This document shows, one piece after another, positions 8,124 to 17,597 of a DNA stretch of 64,000 nt. The position numbers and the translations under genes are program-made. Numbering within the stretch: position 1 is the stretch's first letter; each line of letters opens with the position of its first letter. This DNA is from Actinokineospora alba (GTDB lineage Bacteria; Actinomycetota; Actinomycetes; Mycobacteriales; Pseudonocardiaceae), in the NCBI RefSeq assembly GCF_004362515.1, contig NZ_SNXU01000001.1, positions 2,480,001 through 2,544,000 on the forward strand, given 5' to 3'. The notes under the pieces are model-generated. The model made no database searches. It was not told the origin of the DNA and saw only the letters and a list, made by a program, of their open reading frames with translations.

Positions 8124-9590
8124 CTACCGATTCGACGCCCGCTTCACGAACTTGGCCAGGTCCTTGGACTGTTGAAGCCTGCTCGGTTCGTGGATGTACA
8201 TCATGTGGCCCGCCGGGTAGTACACGACTTCGATGTTGTCGCGCAGTTCCTCGGGCAGCGCCAGGTGCGCCAGCGTGTGGTCGGTCGCGAAATACGGTGT
8301 GGCGCCGTCGGTGTAGCCGGAGGCGACGTGGAGTTTGAGGTGCGGGTTGGCCCGCATCACCGCGGAGAGCTTGTCGGTGACGGTGACGTGGGCGTTCTCG
8401 AATTCCTTGAACGACCAGTCGCGGTTGACCGGCAGGCTCAGCACCTCGTAGGGCAAGTCCTTGTGGTAGCCCAGTTCCGCGTGCAGGTAGTGGTTGATGC
8501 CCGCGGTGTAGGCGCCCATGATCGCCGACATCGACGGGTCCTCGCTGAGCTTCTCGCGGCCGTAGTCGCCGTCCCAGCCGGTGAAGCGGCCGTCGAGCCT
8601 GCCGACGGTCTGCTTGCGGTGGCGGAGGAGTTCGGCGAAGAAGCGGGTGTGCTCGATGCGTAGGTCGACGCGGTCGACGTACTCCTCGGACAGGCCCGAC
8701 AGGCGGGCAACCGTCGTCACGATGGCCGACCGGTCCTCAGTGGACAGACGGGCCCCTTGGCTGAGTGCCCACGGGTAGTCGCGGGACGCGAAGGCCTCCG
8801 CCTCGGCGAGGACTTCGTCCAGCGGGCGGTCGCCGTGCAGGCCGTGGTGGTGCGCGATGGCGGCGTAGGTCGGCAGGTACAGCGGGTAGGGCAGGTCGTT
8901 GCCCTCGGCGAAGATCAGGGTGGAGAAGTCGAGCACCGACGAGATCAGGATCAGGCCGTTGAGGTACATGCCGTGGCGGGTGTGCAGGTGGTGCGCGAGA
9001 CCGCCCGCGCGGGTGGTGCCGTAGGACTCGCCCGCGAGGAACTTCGGCGACGTCCACCGGCCGTTGCGGGTCGTCCAGAGCCGGATGACCTCGCCGACGG
9101 ACTCCAGGTCGCCCTGGAAGCCGTGGTGGTCGCCGGGTTTCTCGCCCTTGATCGCCCGCGAGTAGCCGGTGGACACGGGGTCGATGAAGACCAGATCGCT
9201 GTGCGTCAGCAGGGTTTCCGGGTTGTCGACCAGCCCGTACGGCGGCGCGGCGAGCGCGCCGGCGTCACCGGCGACGACCCGCCGCGGGCCGAGCACGCCC
9301 AAGTGCAGCCAGATGCTCGACGAGCCGGGGCCGCCGTTGAAGGCGAAGGTGACCGGGCGGGTGGCCGGGTCGGCGCCGTCGAGGGTGTAGGCGGTCACGA
9401 AGACCTCGGCTTTGGGGAGGTGGCCGTCGAAGGTCCCGTCGGTCATCACCTCCTTGCGCAGCACCAGTCTGCCGGTCGTGGCCGTGTAGGCCAGCTCGCG
9501 CTTGCGTACTGTCAGCGTGTGCGACGTCGTGACCAGATCGTCGGCGGGCTCCGGGTCCGGCCCGTCGACTGGTGCGTCCTGGGATGCCAT
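8124..9590 (-). CDS. S10 family serine carboxypeptidase-like protein
   Basis: Alpha/beta-hydrolase-fold peptidase of 488 residues, a typical length for the bacterial S10 family. The oxyanion region FNGGPGSSS is at 84-92, the nucleophile Ser189 in AGESYGT, the acid probably Asp428 in GYTDGATP and the base His462 in YPAGHMMYIHE. No signal peptide is evident, so it is probably cytosolic and works on peptide C-termini; this is inference from the family. It stands alone, convergent with the DUF5753 gene and divergent from the glycosylase gene with 44 bases between starts. Confidence 0.9.
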   Translation of the reverse strand: MASQDAPVDGPDPEPADDLVTTSHTLTVRKRELAYTATTGRLVLRKEVMTDGTFDGHLPKAEVFVTAYTLDGADPATRPVTFAFNGGPGSSSIWLHLGVLGPRRVVAGDAGALAAPPYGLVDNPETLLTHSDLVFIDPVSTGYSRAIKGEKPGDHHGFQGDLESVGEVIRLWTTRNGRWTSPKFLAGESYGTTRAGGLAHHLHTRHGMYLNGLILISSVLDFSTLIFAEGNDLPYPLYLPTYAAIAHHHGLHGDRPLDEVLAEAEAFASRDYPWALSQGARLSTEDRSAIVTTVARLSGLSEEYVDRVDLRIEHTRFFAELLRHRKQTVGRLDGRFTGWDGDYGREKLSEDPSMSAIMGAYTAGINHYLHAELGYHKDLPYEVLSLPVNRDWSFKEFENAHVTVTDKLSAVMRANPHLKLHVASGYTDGATPYFATDHTLAHLALPEELRDNIEVVYYPAGHMMYIHEPSRLQQSKDLAKFVKRASNR

Positions 9591-9634
9591 GGGGCGACCC
9601 TACGGCTTACCGGATACCCAGTTGGCGGTAACCG

Positions 9635-10336
9635 ATGACTATGGAGGAACTCGACCGCGCGGTCACCGGCTGCCGCGCCTGCCCGCGCCTGGTCGCCTGG
9701 CGCGAGGAGGTCGCCCACGTCAAACGAGCCGCCTTCCGCGACCAGGAGTACTGGGGCCGCCCGGTTCCCGGCTTCGGCCCCCCGGACGCATCGATCGCCA
9801 TCGTCGGCCTGGCCCCCGCCGCGCACGGGGCGAACCGGACCGGCCGGATGTTCACCGGCGACCGCTCCGGCGACTTCCTGTACGCCGCCATGCACGCGGT
9901 CGGCCTGGCGTCGCAACCCACGTCCACCCACCTCGGCGACGGGCTGGAGCTGTTCGGGGTCCGCATCACGGCCCCGGTGAAGTGCGCACCGCCCGCCAAC
10001 AAGCCGACACCGAAGGAGCGCGACAACTGTCGGCCGTGGCTGGAGCAGGAACTGGGACTGTTGCGGCCGACCCTGCGGGCGGTGGTGGTGCTGGGTGGGT
10101 TCGGCTGGCAGGCGGTGCTGCCGGTCCTGAGTCGGTACTGGGTGGTGCCCGCGCCTCGACCGGTGTTCGGGCACGGGGTGCGGTATTCGCTGGCGGCGTT
10201 GGACGGCGGGCCGGAGCTGCGGCTGTTCGGCTGCTACCACGTCAGTCAGCAGAACACGTTCACCGGCAGGCTGACGCCTGCGATGGTGGAGGACGTGCTG
10301 ATCCAGGCGAAAGTGGTGGCTGACGGTGGAGCCTGA
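9635..10336 (+). CDS. udgB: Uracil-DNA glycosylase, family 5 (UdgB)
   Basis: Base-excision repair enzyme of 233 residues that removes uracil and other deaminated bases. It matches the family 5 pattern: an N-terminal CRACPR segment (Cys13, Cys16) for the iron-sulfur cluster with later cysteines at KCAPPANKP and DNCRPWL, the motif GLAPAAHGANRTG at 58-70, and a C-terminal CYHVSQQNTFTGR loop replacing the HPSP motif of other families. As in family 5 generally there is no catalytic Asp in the first motif. The start may be ATG 9635 or ATG 9641; neither has a strong ribosome site. It overlaps the next gene by 11 bases. Confidence 0.92.
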   Translation: MTMEELDRAVTGCRACPRLVAWREEVAHVKRAAFRDQEYWGRPVPGFGPPDASIAIVGLAPAAHGANRTGRMFTGDRSGDFLYAAMHAVGLASQPTSTHLGDGLELFGVRITAPVKCAPPANKPTPKERDNCRPWLEQELGLLRPTLRAVVVLGGFGWQAVLPVLSRYWVVPAPRPVFGHGVRYSLAALDGGPELRLFGCYHVSQQNTFTGRLTPAMVEDVLIQAKVVADGGA

Positions 10337-10799
10337 CCTGCTTTGGGATGAGGTGCGCGAACTCTTCGACCCGGAGTTGGGTCACCTGCCGGACGTGTAC
10401 GTGTCGTCGACGACGTCGGAGGACTGGCAGCGAGTCGTGGACCTGGTCAGGACGAGCGGCATGTCGTACCAGTGCCGGGAGGACGGCCGCTCGGTCGACC
10501 TGCCCGCCCACGTGGGCGCGATCCTCGATCGCCAAGACGCCACGATGGAGCTCTGGGTCTGGCCTGCGCCGGAGGTTCTCGCGATCTTTCGGTTCTCTTC
10601 GGTGGACGAGATCGACTTCGACGTGGACCTCAGGGAATTGCAGGGACAGGACCGGTTGGACGTGCTGTGCGGCTTCCTTCGGGCGATCGGGCGCGAGGTT
10701 GGCAAACCGGTCTTGGTCGTCGCCGAGGGTTCGCGGTACCCGCTCGTCGGGTACGACCCAGTGGCCGACACAGTCAGCAGAGCGGCCCAAGCGTGGTGA
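10326..10799 (+). CDS. Hypothetical protein
   Basis: Protein of 157 residues starting at GTG inside the end of the glycosylase gene. I do not recognise a family. It is acidic, with alternating hydrophobic strands (DVYVSS, MELWVWP, VLAIFRFS, PVLVVAEGS), which suggests a compact alpha/beta protein without membrane segments. It overlaps the following HAD-like gene by GTGA. The three genes from 9635 to 11317 therefore look like one transcript, though a functional link to uracil repair is not shown. Confidence 0.75.
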   Translation: MEPDLLWDEVRELFDPELGHLPDVYVSSTTSEDWQRVVDLVRTSGMSYQCREDGRSVDLPAHVGAILDRQDATMELWVWPAPEVLAIFRFSSVDEIDFDVDLRELQGQDRLDVLCGFLRAIGREVGKPVLVVAEGSRYPLVGYDPVADTVSRAAQAW

Positions 10800-11317
10800 G
10801 ACCACTGGTGCTGCTCGACGTCGATGGGCCGCTGAACCCGTTCGCCGGGTCCGCGGAGACGCGGGTGGGTTTCGTGGAGCACCGGATCCGGCTGTCGCGG
10901 TGGAACAAGCGCAAGGTGCTCCGACTCTGGCTCAACCCGGCGCTCGGGCCCGCCCTGCTGGGCCTGGCCGAACGCACTGGTGCGCAGCTCGCGTGGGCGA
11001 CGACGTGGGGGCATCGGGCGAACACGGTCATCGGGCCGGCTATCTGCCTTCCCGTGCTCCGCGTGGTCGAGCTTGACGACTCCGGTGGGCGGTGGAAGTT
11101 CCCCGCCGTGGAGCGGTTCGCGGCGGGCAGGCCGCTGGTGTGGCTGGACGGCGACTTCGACTTCTATCCCGCCGAGCGGGACGCGTTCCTTGGCAGGCGG
11201 GTGGGTGTGCCGACCGAGTTGTGGCGGGTCGACCCCCGGGTCGGGCTGAACACCGACGACGTGGCCACTGTCGAGGCATGGCTTGGTGGGCACTCGAATG
11301 TCGGTACGGCGAAATGA
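10796..11317 (+). CDS. HAD-like hydrolase domain protein
   Basis: Protein of 173 residues starting at a GTG that overlaps the previous stop. The N-terminus LVLLDVDGPLNP carries the DxDG motif of HAD-superfamily phosphatases. A Trp/Thr-rich AWATTWGHRAN segment corresponds to motif II, and a late LVWLDGDFDFY resembles motif IV. This arrangement is common in short actinobacterial HAD proteins of unknown substrate. Catalysis by the first Asp of DVDG is expected from the family. A structural or binding role cannot be excluded. Confidence 0.8.
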   Translation: MRPLVLLDVDGPLNPFAGSAETRVGFVEHRIRLSRWNKRKVLRLWLNPALGPALLGLAERTGAQLAWATTWGHRANTVIGPAICLPVLRVVELDDSGGRWKFPAVERFAAGRPLVWLDGDFDFYPAERDAFLGRRVGVPTELWRVDPRVGLNTDDVATVEAWLGGHSNVGTAK

Positions 11318-11394
11318 TCGACACCGGTATTCTCGGCAGTGCGCTATCCCGCCGCGCGGGGGGTCGGTGTTCCCTGGCGGGTTGAGGAAGTCCT

Positions 11395-11520
11395 GTGTCG
11401 ACAGCGCTCATTGTCGTTCTCTTGCTCCTTTGGCATCCCTACGTCCTGTGCAAGCTGCTGCCCGGCCGTGACATCCGGGTGCGGGTGCTGGAGGTGGAGG
11501 TCGTCATTACCCGAATGTGA
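11395..11520 (+). CDS. Small single-pass membrane protein (41 aa)
   Basis: Short gene with a GTG start preceded by AGGAAG four bases upstream. It encodes VSTALIVVLLLLWHPYVLCK and then a basic/alternating tail that ends VVITRM. The first 20 residues form one hydrophobic helix, so the product is probably a membrane micropeptide. Its TGA overlaps by four bases a possible GTG start (11517) of the DUF4129 gene, so it may be the first gene of the MoxR operon. I know of no named family. Confidence 0.55.
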   Translation: MSTALIVVLLLLWHPYVLCKLLPGRDIRVRVLEVEVVITRM

Positions 11521-11555
11521 TCGCGCCCACAGTCCGGGTGGGGCATGCTCGGGTC

Positions 11556-12221
11556 ATGAGGGACCGCCTCCCCGTGTTGCTGGTGGTGGCCGCGATGCTG
11601 GTGCTCGCGGTCGCCGCGGCGCGCGGGGAGTCGGCGGTTCCGCGTGGGGGGCCATTGGGGGCGGTGGTCGAGCCGCCGGAGAGTGTGGTGGTGCCGCGGA
11701 CGGAAGCGGGGGAGCGGAACTTCTTCCTCGACCTGCTCGGTGGCATCACCGCGGGCGTGTTCCTGCTGTTCGCGGCCGTCATGCTGCTGGTCTTCGTGGC
11801 GGGCGCCCTGGCAACGCTGGCCGGTCTGCGCCGCCGCCGCGCCCGGATCGGGCGGTTCGAACTGGACGAGCCGCGCGGAACCGAGTTGCCCTCGGGTGGG
11901 TCTCCCGCGGATCTGGTGGAAGCCGCTCGTGCCGCCCGGGTCGAGTTGAGCAGGCGGGCCGGTGGGCCGCCCGCCGACGCGATCGTGGCCGCCTGGCTGG
12001 TGTTGGAAGACGCCGCCGCCCGCCGCCGGGCGGCCCATGAGACGCCGACCGAGTTCACCGCCCGGGTGGTCACCGAGCAGGACCTCGACGGGGCCGCGGT
12101 GGCCGAGCTGCGCAAGCTGTACCACCGGGCGCGGTTCGGCCCGCCGGGGCAGGTCACCGAGGCCGACGCCGAAGCCGCTTCCGAGGCACTGCGCCGGATC
12201 GAGAGTGGGGTGCGGTCGTGA
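11556..12221 (+). CDS. DUF4129 domain membrane protein
   Basis: Protein of 221 residues. ATG 11556 begins MRDRLPVLLVVAAMLVLA, an N-terminal signal anchor; GTG 11517 is an in-frame alternative. A second transmembrane helix lies around residues 60-85 (FFLDLLGGITAGVFLLFAAV). The soluble C-terminal part has the DUF4129 pattern, ending in VAELRKLYHRARFGPPG. Such proteins are found beside MoxR and DUF58 genes, where they probably form a membrane-associated complex; the family's exact function is unknown. Its last 60 bases have been copied several times downstream (see the repeat at 12218). Confidence 0.82.
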   Translation: MRDRLPVLLVVAAMLVLAVAAARGESAVPRGGPLGAVVEPPESVVVPRTEAGERNFFLDLLGGITAGVFLLFAAVMLLVFVAGALATLAGLRRRRARIGRFELDEPRGTELPSGGSPADLVEAARAARVELSRRAGGPPADAIVAAWLVLEDAAARRRAAHETPTEFTARVVTEQDLDGAAVAELRKLYHRARFGPPGQVTEADAEAASEALRRIESGVRS

Positions 12222-12720
12222 GTCCGGGCAAGGGTTGGTGCCTTGGTGGTGGTTGCGGGGCCGGTTTCGGGGTCCGGCGCCGGATCGACAGCGGGGTGCA
12301 GCCGTGAGTCCGGGCAAGGATTGGCGCCTTGGTGGCCGACGCGGTCGCCGCTTCCGAGGCGCTGCGCCGAATCGGAAACGGGGTGCGGTCGTGAGTCCGG
12401 GTAAGGGTTGGCGCTTGGTGGCCGACGCCGAAGCCGCTTTCGGGGTGCTGCGGCGGATCGACAGCGGGGTGTGGCCGTGAGTCCGGGTAAGGGTTGGCGC
12501 TTGGTGGCCGACGCCGAAGCCGCTTTCGGGGTGCTGCGGCGGATCGACAGCGGGGTACGGCCGTGAGCCCGGGCGAGGATTGGTGTCTTGGTGGCCGACG
12601 CGCTGGCCGCTTCGGGGTGCTGTGCCGGAGGGGTGCGGCCGTGAGCCCGGGTATGGATTGGTGCCTTGATCGTGGGGCCGCTTTCGGAATGCGGCGGCGG
12701 GTCGAGAGCGGGGTGCGGCC
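12218..12720 (+). repeat. Six-copy tandem repeat of a gene junction (78-87 bp units)
   Basis: Units begin with GTGAGTCCGGG or GTGAGCCCGGG at 12218, 12304, 12391, 12477, 12563 and 12641; the intact gene at 12721 begins the same way. Each unit is a copy of the first ~25 bases of the downstream gene joined to the last ~55 bases of the DUF4129 gene, including the overlapping stop/start GTGA. The units at 12391 and 12477 are both 86 bp and differ at only two bases. Because 86 is not a multiple of three and each unit carries stop and start, the array reads as a chain of mini-ORFs of about 29 codons. Two shortened or shifted units read through into the next. It looks like recent slippage or unequal exchange. 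Confidence 0.9.
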
Positions 12721-13169
12721 GTGAGTCCCGGCAGGAGCTGGTTCCTCGCCTTCGTCGTGGCCGCACTCGTTGCCGCCCTTGGGGTTTGGCCCGGCAACAT
12801 CCCGCTCCTCTGGTCCGCCTGCCTCGGCATCGCGGCCGGCTCCGTCACCTTGCTGGCCACGCGTTACGCCGGTCCGCTCGATCCACTGTGGAGGGCCGTC
12901 CCCGACCCCGCGGGCTCGGCCACCGACCTGCAGGCCGCGAACCTCGCGGGCCGGCTCGCCGAAGCGGCGGGCGACCAGGTGCGGTTTGTCTCCCGGGTCC
13001 AGCCGAGGTTGCGGGCGTTGGCGGACGCCGCGGTGCGCGAGCGCGGGCTGTCCGGGGCCGAGGCCGCCGACTTCCTGGGGCCCGAACTGTCGGAGCTGAT
13101 TTCCTCCCCCTACGCCCAATTGCCGCCACCGCGGCGGGTCGCCGAGTTGCTCGCCCGACTGGAGAAGCC

Positions 13170-13173
<4 letters not shown>
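12721..13173 (+). CDS. Hypothetical membrane protein of the MoxR operon
   Basis: Protein of 150 residues starting at GTG 12721. Two transmembrane helices fill residues 6-50. A soluble C-terminal part of about 95 residues contains a LAEAAGDQVRFVSRVQPRLR segment and helices rich in Ala and Leu. Genes of this kind lie between DUF4129 and MoxR genes in many actinomycetes; I do not know a named function. The stop overlaps the MoxR start by GTGA. The 5' end of this gene is the source of part of the upstream tandem repeat, so the array may affect its translation. Confidence 0.8.
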
Positions 13174-14119
<946 letters not shown>

Positions 14120-14123
<4 letters not shown>

Positions 14124-15457
14124 GTCAGCGGGTCCTGAGCTGGTCGCGGGCCCGCGCGGCGGCGGGCGGCTGGGGCTGGCGCGGCACCGACGCGCTGGTG
14201 CGTGGCGCGGTCGGTGGCCTGGGGCTCATCGCCTGCGGGGTCGTCCTGCACCGGGTGGAGCTGGTGTTCCTCGGCGCCCCGCTGCTGGTCAGCACGGTCC
14301 TGGCCCTCGCGGTGCCGGTGGGGACCGTTCCGGTCCCGACGGTCGCCCGCCTGCCCAGGACGGTCGAGGCGGGCGACGACGGCCTGCAGACGATCACGTT
14401 CCCCGCCGACGCGGGCGTGGAGTTCCTCGCCGTGCGGCTGCCGGTCCCCGACGGTGCGGGGATAGGGCCGGTCCACCTGGTCCCCGGGTCGGCCGAGTCG
14501 ATCCGGGTCAGGCTCCGCTGGAACGCCTGGGGTGAGGGCGTCGACCTGCGACCGGACCACCTCGTCGCGGGCCGCGACGCGCTGCTGATCTCCGGGCCGG
14601 TCACCGGTCGGGAGAGCAGGCGCACCGTGCTGCCCCCGGTCGTCCCGCTGCCGCCGGGGCCGCTGCCGCCACGCATCGCCGGGCTTGTCGGCGCACACCG
14701 GTCGGCGAGGCCGGGCGACGGCACCGAACTGCGCGCCGTGCGCCCGTTCCAACCCGGCGACCGGGTCCGCCGGGTCGACTGGCGGGTGACCCTGCGCGCG
14801 GGCGCGGCGACGGGCGACGTGCTCGGCCCCGGGACGCTGCACGTGCGCGAACGGCACGCCGAGGCCGACGCCGAGCTGATGCTCGCCATCGATTCCCGAG
14901 TGGACGTCGTGCCGGAGCTGGCCCGGTGGTTCGACAGCGACGACAGCGCCGTGCGCGCGGGCGGCACCCTCGACGCCTCCGTCCGGGCGGTCGCTGCGCT
15001 CGCCGCCGGCTACTTGCGCCAAGGCGACCGGGTCGGCCTGATCGACCTGGGCAGGCCGCAGCTCGGCATCGCCCCCGGCGCCGGCCACCGCCAGCTGCTG
15101 CGCATCCGCCACCAGCTCGTCGCGTGCTCACGCGCGGCGGGCTGGGCGCCCAAACCGGTCCTGCGGGCCCGGCAGGTGCCCTCCGGGGCCGTCGTGCTCG
15201 TCCTTTCGCCGTTCCTGGACGACGCCATCGCCGACTGCGTGGCGCTTGCGGCGCGGCGCGGAGAGCTGGTGATCGCCGTCGACATGCTCCCCCCGACGCT
15301 GATCGCCGACACGGAGTCGCCGTGGGGCGAGGTCGTACGCCAGGTGCTGGTGGGCGAGCACCGGGCCCGCCTCGCCGCGCTGAAGGCGCGCGGTGTCGCC
15401 GTGGTGCCGTGCGGCGCCGTGGCCGCCACGCTGCGCCGGGTCAGGCGGCGGCGGTGA
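14120..15457 (+). CDS. DUF58 domain protein
   Basis: Protein of 445 residues starting at ATG 14120, which overlaps the MoxR stop. Two transmembrane helices lie at about 28-68. The DUF58 signature is seen as ELRAVRPFQPGDRVRRVDWR with Trp221, followed by an atypical vWA-like domain containing LMLAIDSRVDV. DUF58 proteins are the proposed clients of MoxR ATPases. The larger soluble domain has the expected strand-helix repeats to the C-terminus. The stop overlaps the next gene by GTGA. Confidence 0.92.
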
Positions 15458-15990
15458 TCATCGACGGCGGCGTCCCCGCGAGCAGGCTCCGCGCGGTCAC
15501 CGCGCTCGTCTGTCTCGGCATCGGCGTGGACCTCGCCCTGCACGGAGCCGGGACCTTCACCGTCGCCGTGGCGGGACTGCTGAGTGTCGCGTGTGTCTTC
15601 GTCCCGGCGTCGCCCGCGCCGCTGCTGCTGATCGGTCTCGCCGCCGCGGTGCTGACGAGCTCGGGCGCGGGCCCGTTCGGCTTCGGTGTGCTGGTCCTGG
15701 TCCCGCTCGTGCACCTGCTCCACCTGTGCTGCGCGGTCACCGCGCTGCTCCCGAAGGGGGCGCGGATTGCGCCGGCGGCATTCCGAGCGCCGTTACGCCG
15801 TTTCGCCGTCACCCAGCTGTCTGTAACGATGATCATTCTCATCGCGATGATTGTTCCCGAAGATCGGACTCCGCCGATCTTGGAAGTCGCGGCATTACTC
15901 TCCATTGCCGCCATGGCACTCGCCGTGATTGTTCTTGACCGATCCCGCCCGCCGTCGCGAGATGAGTCACACCCTGCGGAAATGGCCTAG
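15454..15990 (+). CDS. Hypothetical multi-pass membrane protein
   Basis: Protein of 178 residues, GTG start overlapping the DUF58 stop. Five or six hydrophobic helices cover most of the chain, with a basic cytosolic loop (FRAPLRRFAV) between them. It closes the MoxR operon. Its last third has lower GC than its neighbours and includes two TTA leucine codons (15793-15795 and 15895-15897), which are rare in this genome. These make translation dependent on a tRNA-Leu(UAA). No named family is recognised. Confidence 0.8.
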   Translation: MIIDGGVPASRLRAVTALVCLGIGVDLALHGAGTFTVAVAGLLSVACVFVPASPAPLLLIGLAAAVLTSSGAGPFGFGVLVLVPLVHLLHLCCAVTALLPKGARIAPAAFRAPLRRFAVTQLSVTMIILIAMIVPEDRTPPILEVAALLSIAAMALAVIVLDRSRPPSRDESHPAEMA

Positions 15991-16055
15991 CGACCCCGGT
16001 CACATCACCGTAGGGGCGGCGCGCGAAGCACGGATTCCAGTGCGACTATTGAGCC

Positions 16056-17381
16056 ATGGCGAACGGAAAATCGGAGCCGACCCGAATCCTCATCCTGGGT
16101 GGCGGATATGTCGGGTTGTACACCGCGCTCGGGCTGCAGCGGCGGCTCCGTTCCGGTGAGGCGTCGGTGACGGTGATCGACCCGCAGCCGCACATGACCT
16201 ACCAGCCGTTCCTCCCCGAGGCGGCCGCGGGCGCGATCGAGCCCCGCCACGTCGTCGTCCCGCTGCGCCGCGCGCTCAAGCGCTGCCACGTCATCACCGC
16301 CCGCGCCACGAAGATCGAGCACGCCCGCAAGGCCGTGACGATCGAGGCCGCCGACGGCCACATCGAGGAACTCGGCTACGACGTGCTGGTCGTCGCCCTG
16401 GGCTCGGTGGCCCGGCTGCTGCCGATCCCGGGCCTGGTGGAGCACGGCATCTCGTTCAAGACCATCGGCGAGGCCATCTACCTGCGCAACCACGTCATGA
16501 CCAAGCTCGACGAGGCCGACAGCACGCTCGACCCCGAGCTGCGCAAGCGCCTGCTGACCTTCACCTTCGTCGGCGGCGGCTTCGCGGGCATCGAGGCGCT
16601 CGGCGAGCTCGAGGACATGGCCCGCTTCGCCACCCAGTACTACCGCAACATCGAGCCCGACGACCTGCGGTTCGTGCTGGTCGAGGCGTCCGGGCGGGTG
16701 CTGCCGGAGGTGCGCGAGAGCCTCGGCGTCTACACCGTCATGCAGCTGGAGAAGCGCGGCATCGAGGTCTACCTCTCGACGCTGGCCAAGTCCTTCGAGG
16801 GCGGCCGGGTCGTGCTGTCGGACGGCACCGAGTTCGAGAGCGACACCATCGTCTGGACCGCGGGCGTCAAGTCCAACCCGGTCCTGGCGTCGTCGGACCT
16901 GCCGCTGACCAAGCAGGGCAGGCTCCGTGCCACCGCCGCGATGCGCGTCGAGGGCCTCTCCGACGCGTGGACGGCGGGCGACAACGCCGCCATCCCGGAC
17001 CTGTCGCGCACCCCGGAAGACCCGACCGCGATCTGCCCGCCGAATGCCCAGCACGCGGTCCGCCAGGCCCGCCTGCTGGCCAAGAACATCATCAAGGCGC
17101 TGCGCGGCGGTGAGCCGAAGGAGTACTTCCACAAGAACATCGGCTCGGTCGCCAGCCTCGGCCTGCACAAGGGTGTCGGCGACGTCTTCAACATCAAGGC
17201 CAAGGGCTTCATCGCCTGGGGGATGCACCGGCTCTACCACGTCAAGGCGATGCCGACGTTCAACCGGAAAGTCCGGATCACTTTGGACTGGTTAACTGGC
17301 GGACTCTTCCGGCGCGAGGTCATCTCCATGGGTCAAATCAACGATCCGAAGGCCGAGTTCGCAAGGGTTTCCCGCGGCTGA
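16056..17381 (+). CDS. ndh: Type II NADH dehydrogenase (NDH-2)
   Basis: Flavoprotein of 441 residues that passes electrons from NADH to menaquinone at the inner face of the membrane without pumping protons. The FAD motif GGGYVG is at 15-20, the NADH-binding motif VGGGFAGIEALGELED from 171, and the second FAD contact AWTAGDNAAIP near 306-316. The C-terminal amphipathic region (GMHRLYHVKAMP) anchors it to the membrane. A TTA leucine codon lies at 17292-17294, close to the 3' end and only about 180 bases before a tRNA gene with a UAA anticodon. Confidence 0.93.
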   Translation: MANGKSEPTRILILGGGYVGLYTALGLQRRLRSGEASVTVIDPQPHMTYQPFLPEAAAGAIEPRHVVVPLRRALKRCHVITARATKIEHARKAVTIEAADGHIEELGYDVLVVALGSVARLLPIPGLVEHGISFKTIGEAIYLRNHVMTKLDEADSTLDPELRKRLLTFTFVGGGFAGIEALGELEDMARFATQYYRNIEPDDLRFVLVEASGRVLPEVRESLGVYTVMQLEKRGIEVYLSTLAKSFEGGRVVLSDGTEFESDTIVWTAGVKSNPVLASSDLPLTKQGRLRATAAMRVEGLSDAWTAGDNAAIPDLSRTPEDPTAICPPNAQHAVRQARLLAKNIIKALRGGEPKEYFHKNIGSVASLGLHKGVGDVFNIKAKGFIAWGMHRLYHVKAMPTFNRKVRITLDWLTGGLFRREVISMGQINDPKAEFARVSRG

Positions 17382-17470
17382 CCGGCAAACGGCCCAAAGA
17401 GACTGGGCCAGCCGGGCGGAACTCGAAGAAACCGTTCCCGAGCTGTGTTATCGCGCCTTAGGCTGCGGCT

Positions 17471-17547
17471 GCCCCCGTAGCCCAACAGGCAGAGGCAGTC
17501 CCCTTAAAAGGGATGTAGTGCCGGTTCGAATCCGGTCGGGGGCACCA
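17471..17547 (+). tRNA. tRNA with UAA anticodon, short variable arm (Leu-like, atypical)
   Basis: A 77-nt cloverleaf with encoded CCA. Acceptor stem GCCCCCG/CGGGGGC; D-arm with a 3-bp stem and an 11-base loop containing GG; anticodon stem GTCCC/GGGAT; anticodon loop CTTAAAA, which puts TAA at positions 34-36; variable region of only five bases; T-arm GCCGG/CCGGT with loop TTCGAAT. UAA decodes UUA leucine, but bacterial tRNA-Leu normally has a long variable arm (class II). The discriminator base is A, as in tRNA-Leu. This could be a second UUA reader, a tRNA charged with another amino acid, or a degenerate gene. The fold itself is sound. Confidence 0.85.
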
Positions 17548-17556
17548 AGTACGTTC

Positions 17557-17597
17557 AGTCACCCGACGGCCACTTTGGGCGTCGGGTGACTGTCTTT
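17557..17597 (+). terminator. Rho-independent terminator after the tRNA
   Basis: Twelve perfectly paired bases at 17557-17568 and 17580-17591, extendable inward by three G-C pairs, followed by GTCTTTT. It lies 10 bases past the CCA end and would release the tRNA precursor. Confidence 0.9.

Noticed and set aside
12218..12720. CRISPR array
   Set aside because: The repeats have no unique spacers, vary in length and are copies of flanking genes; no cas genes are present.
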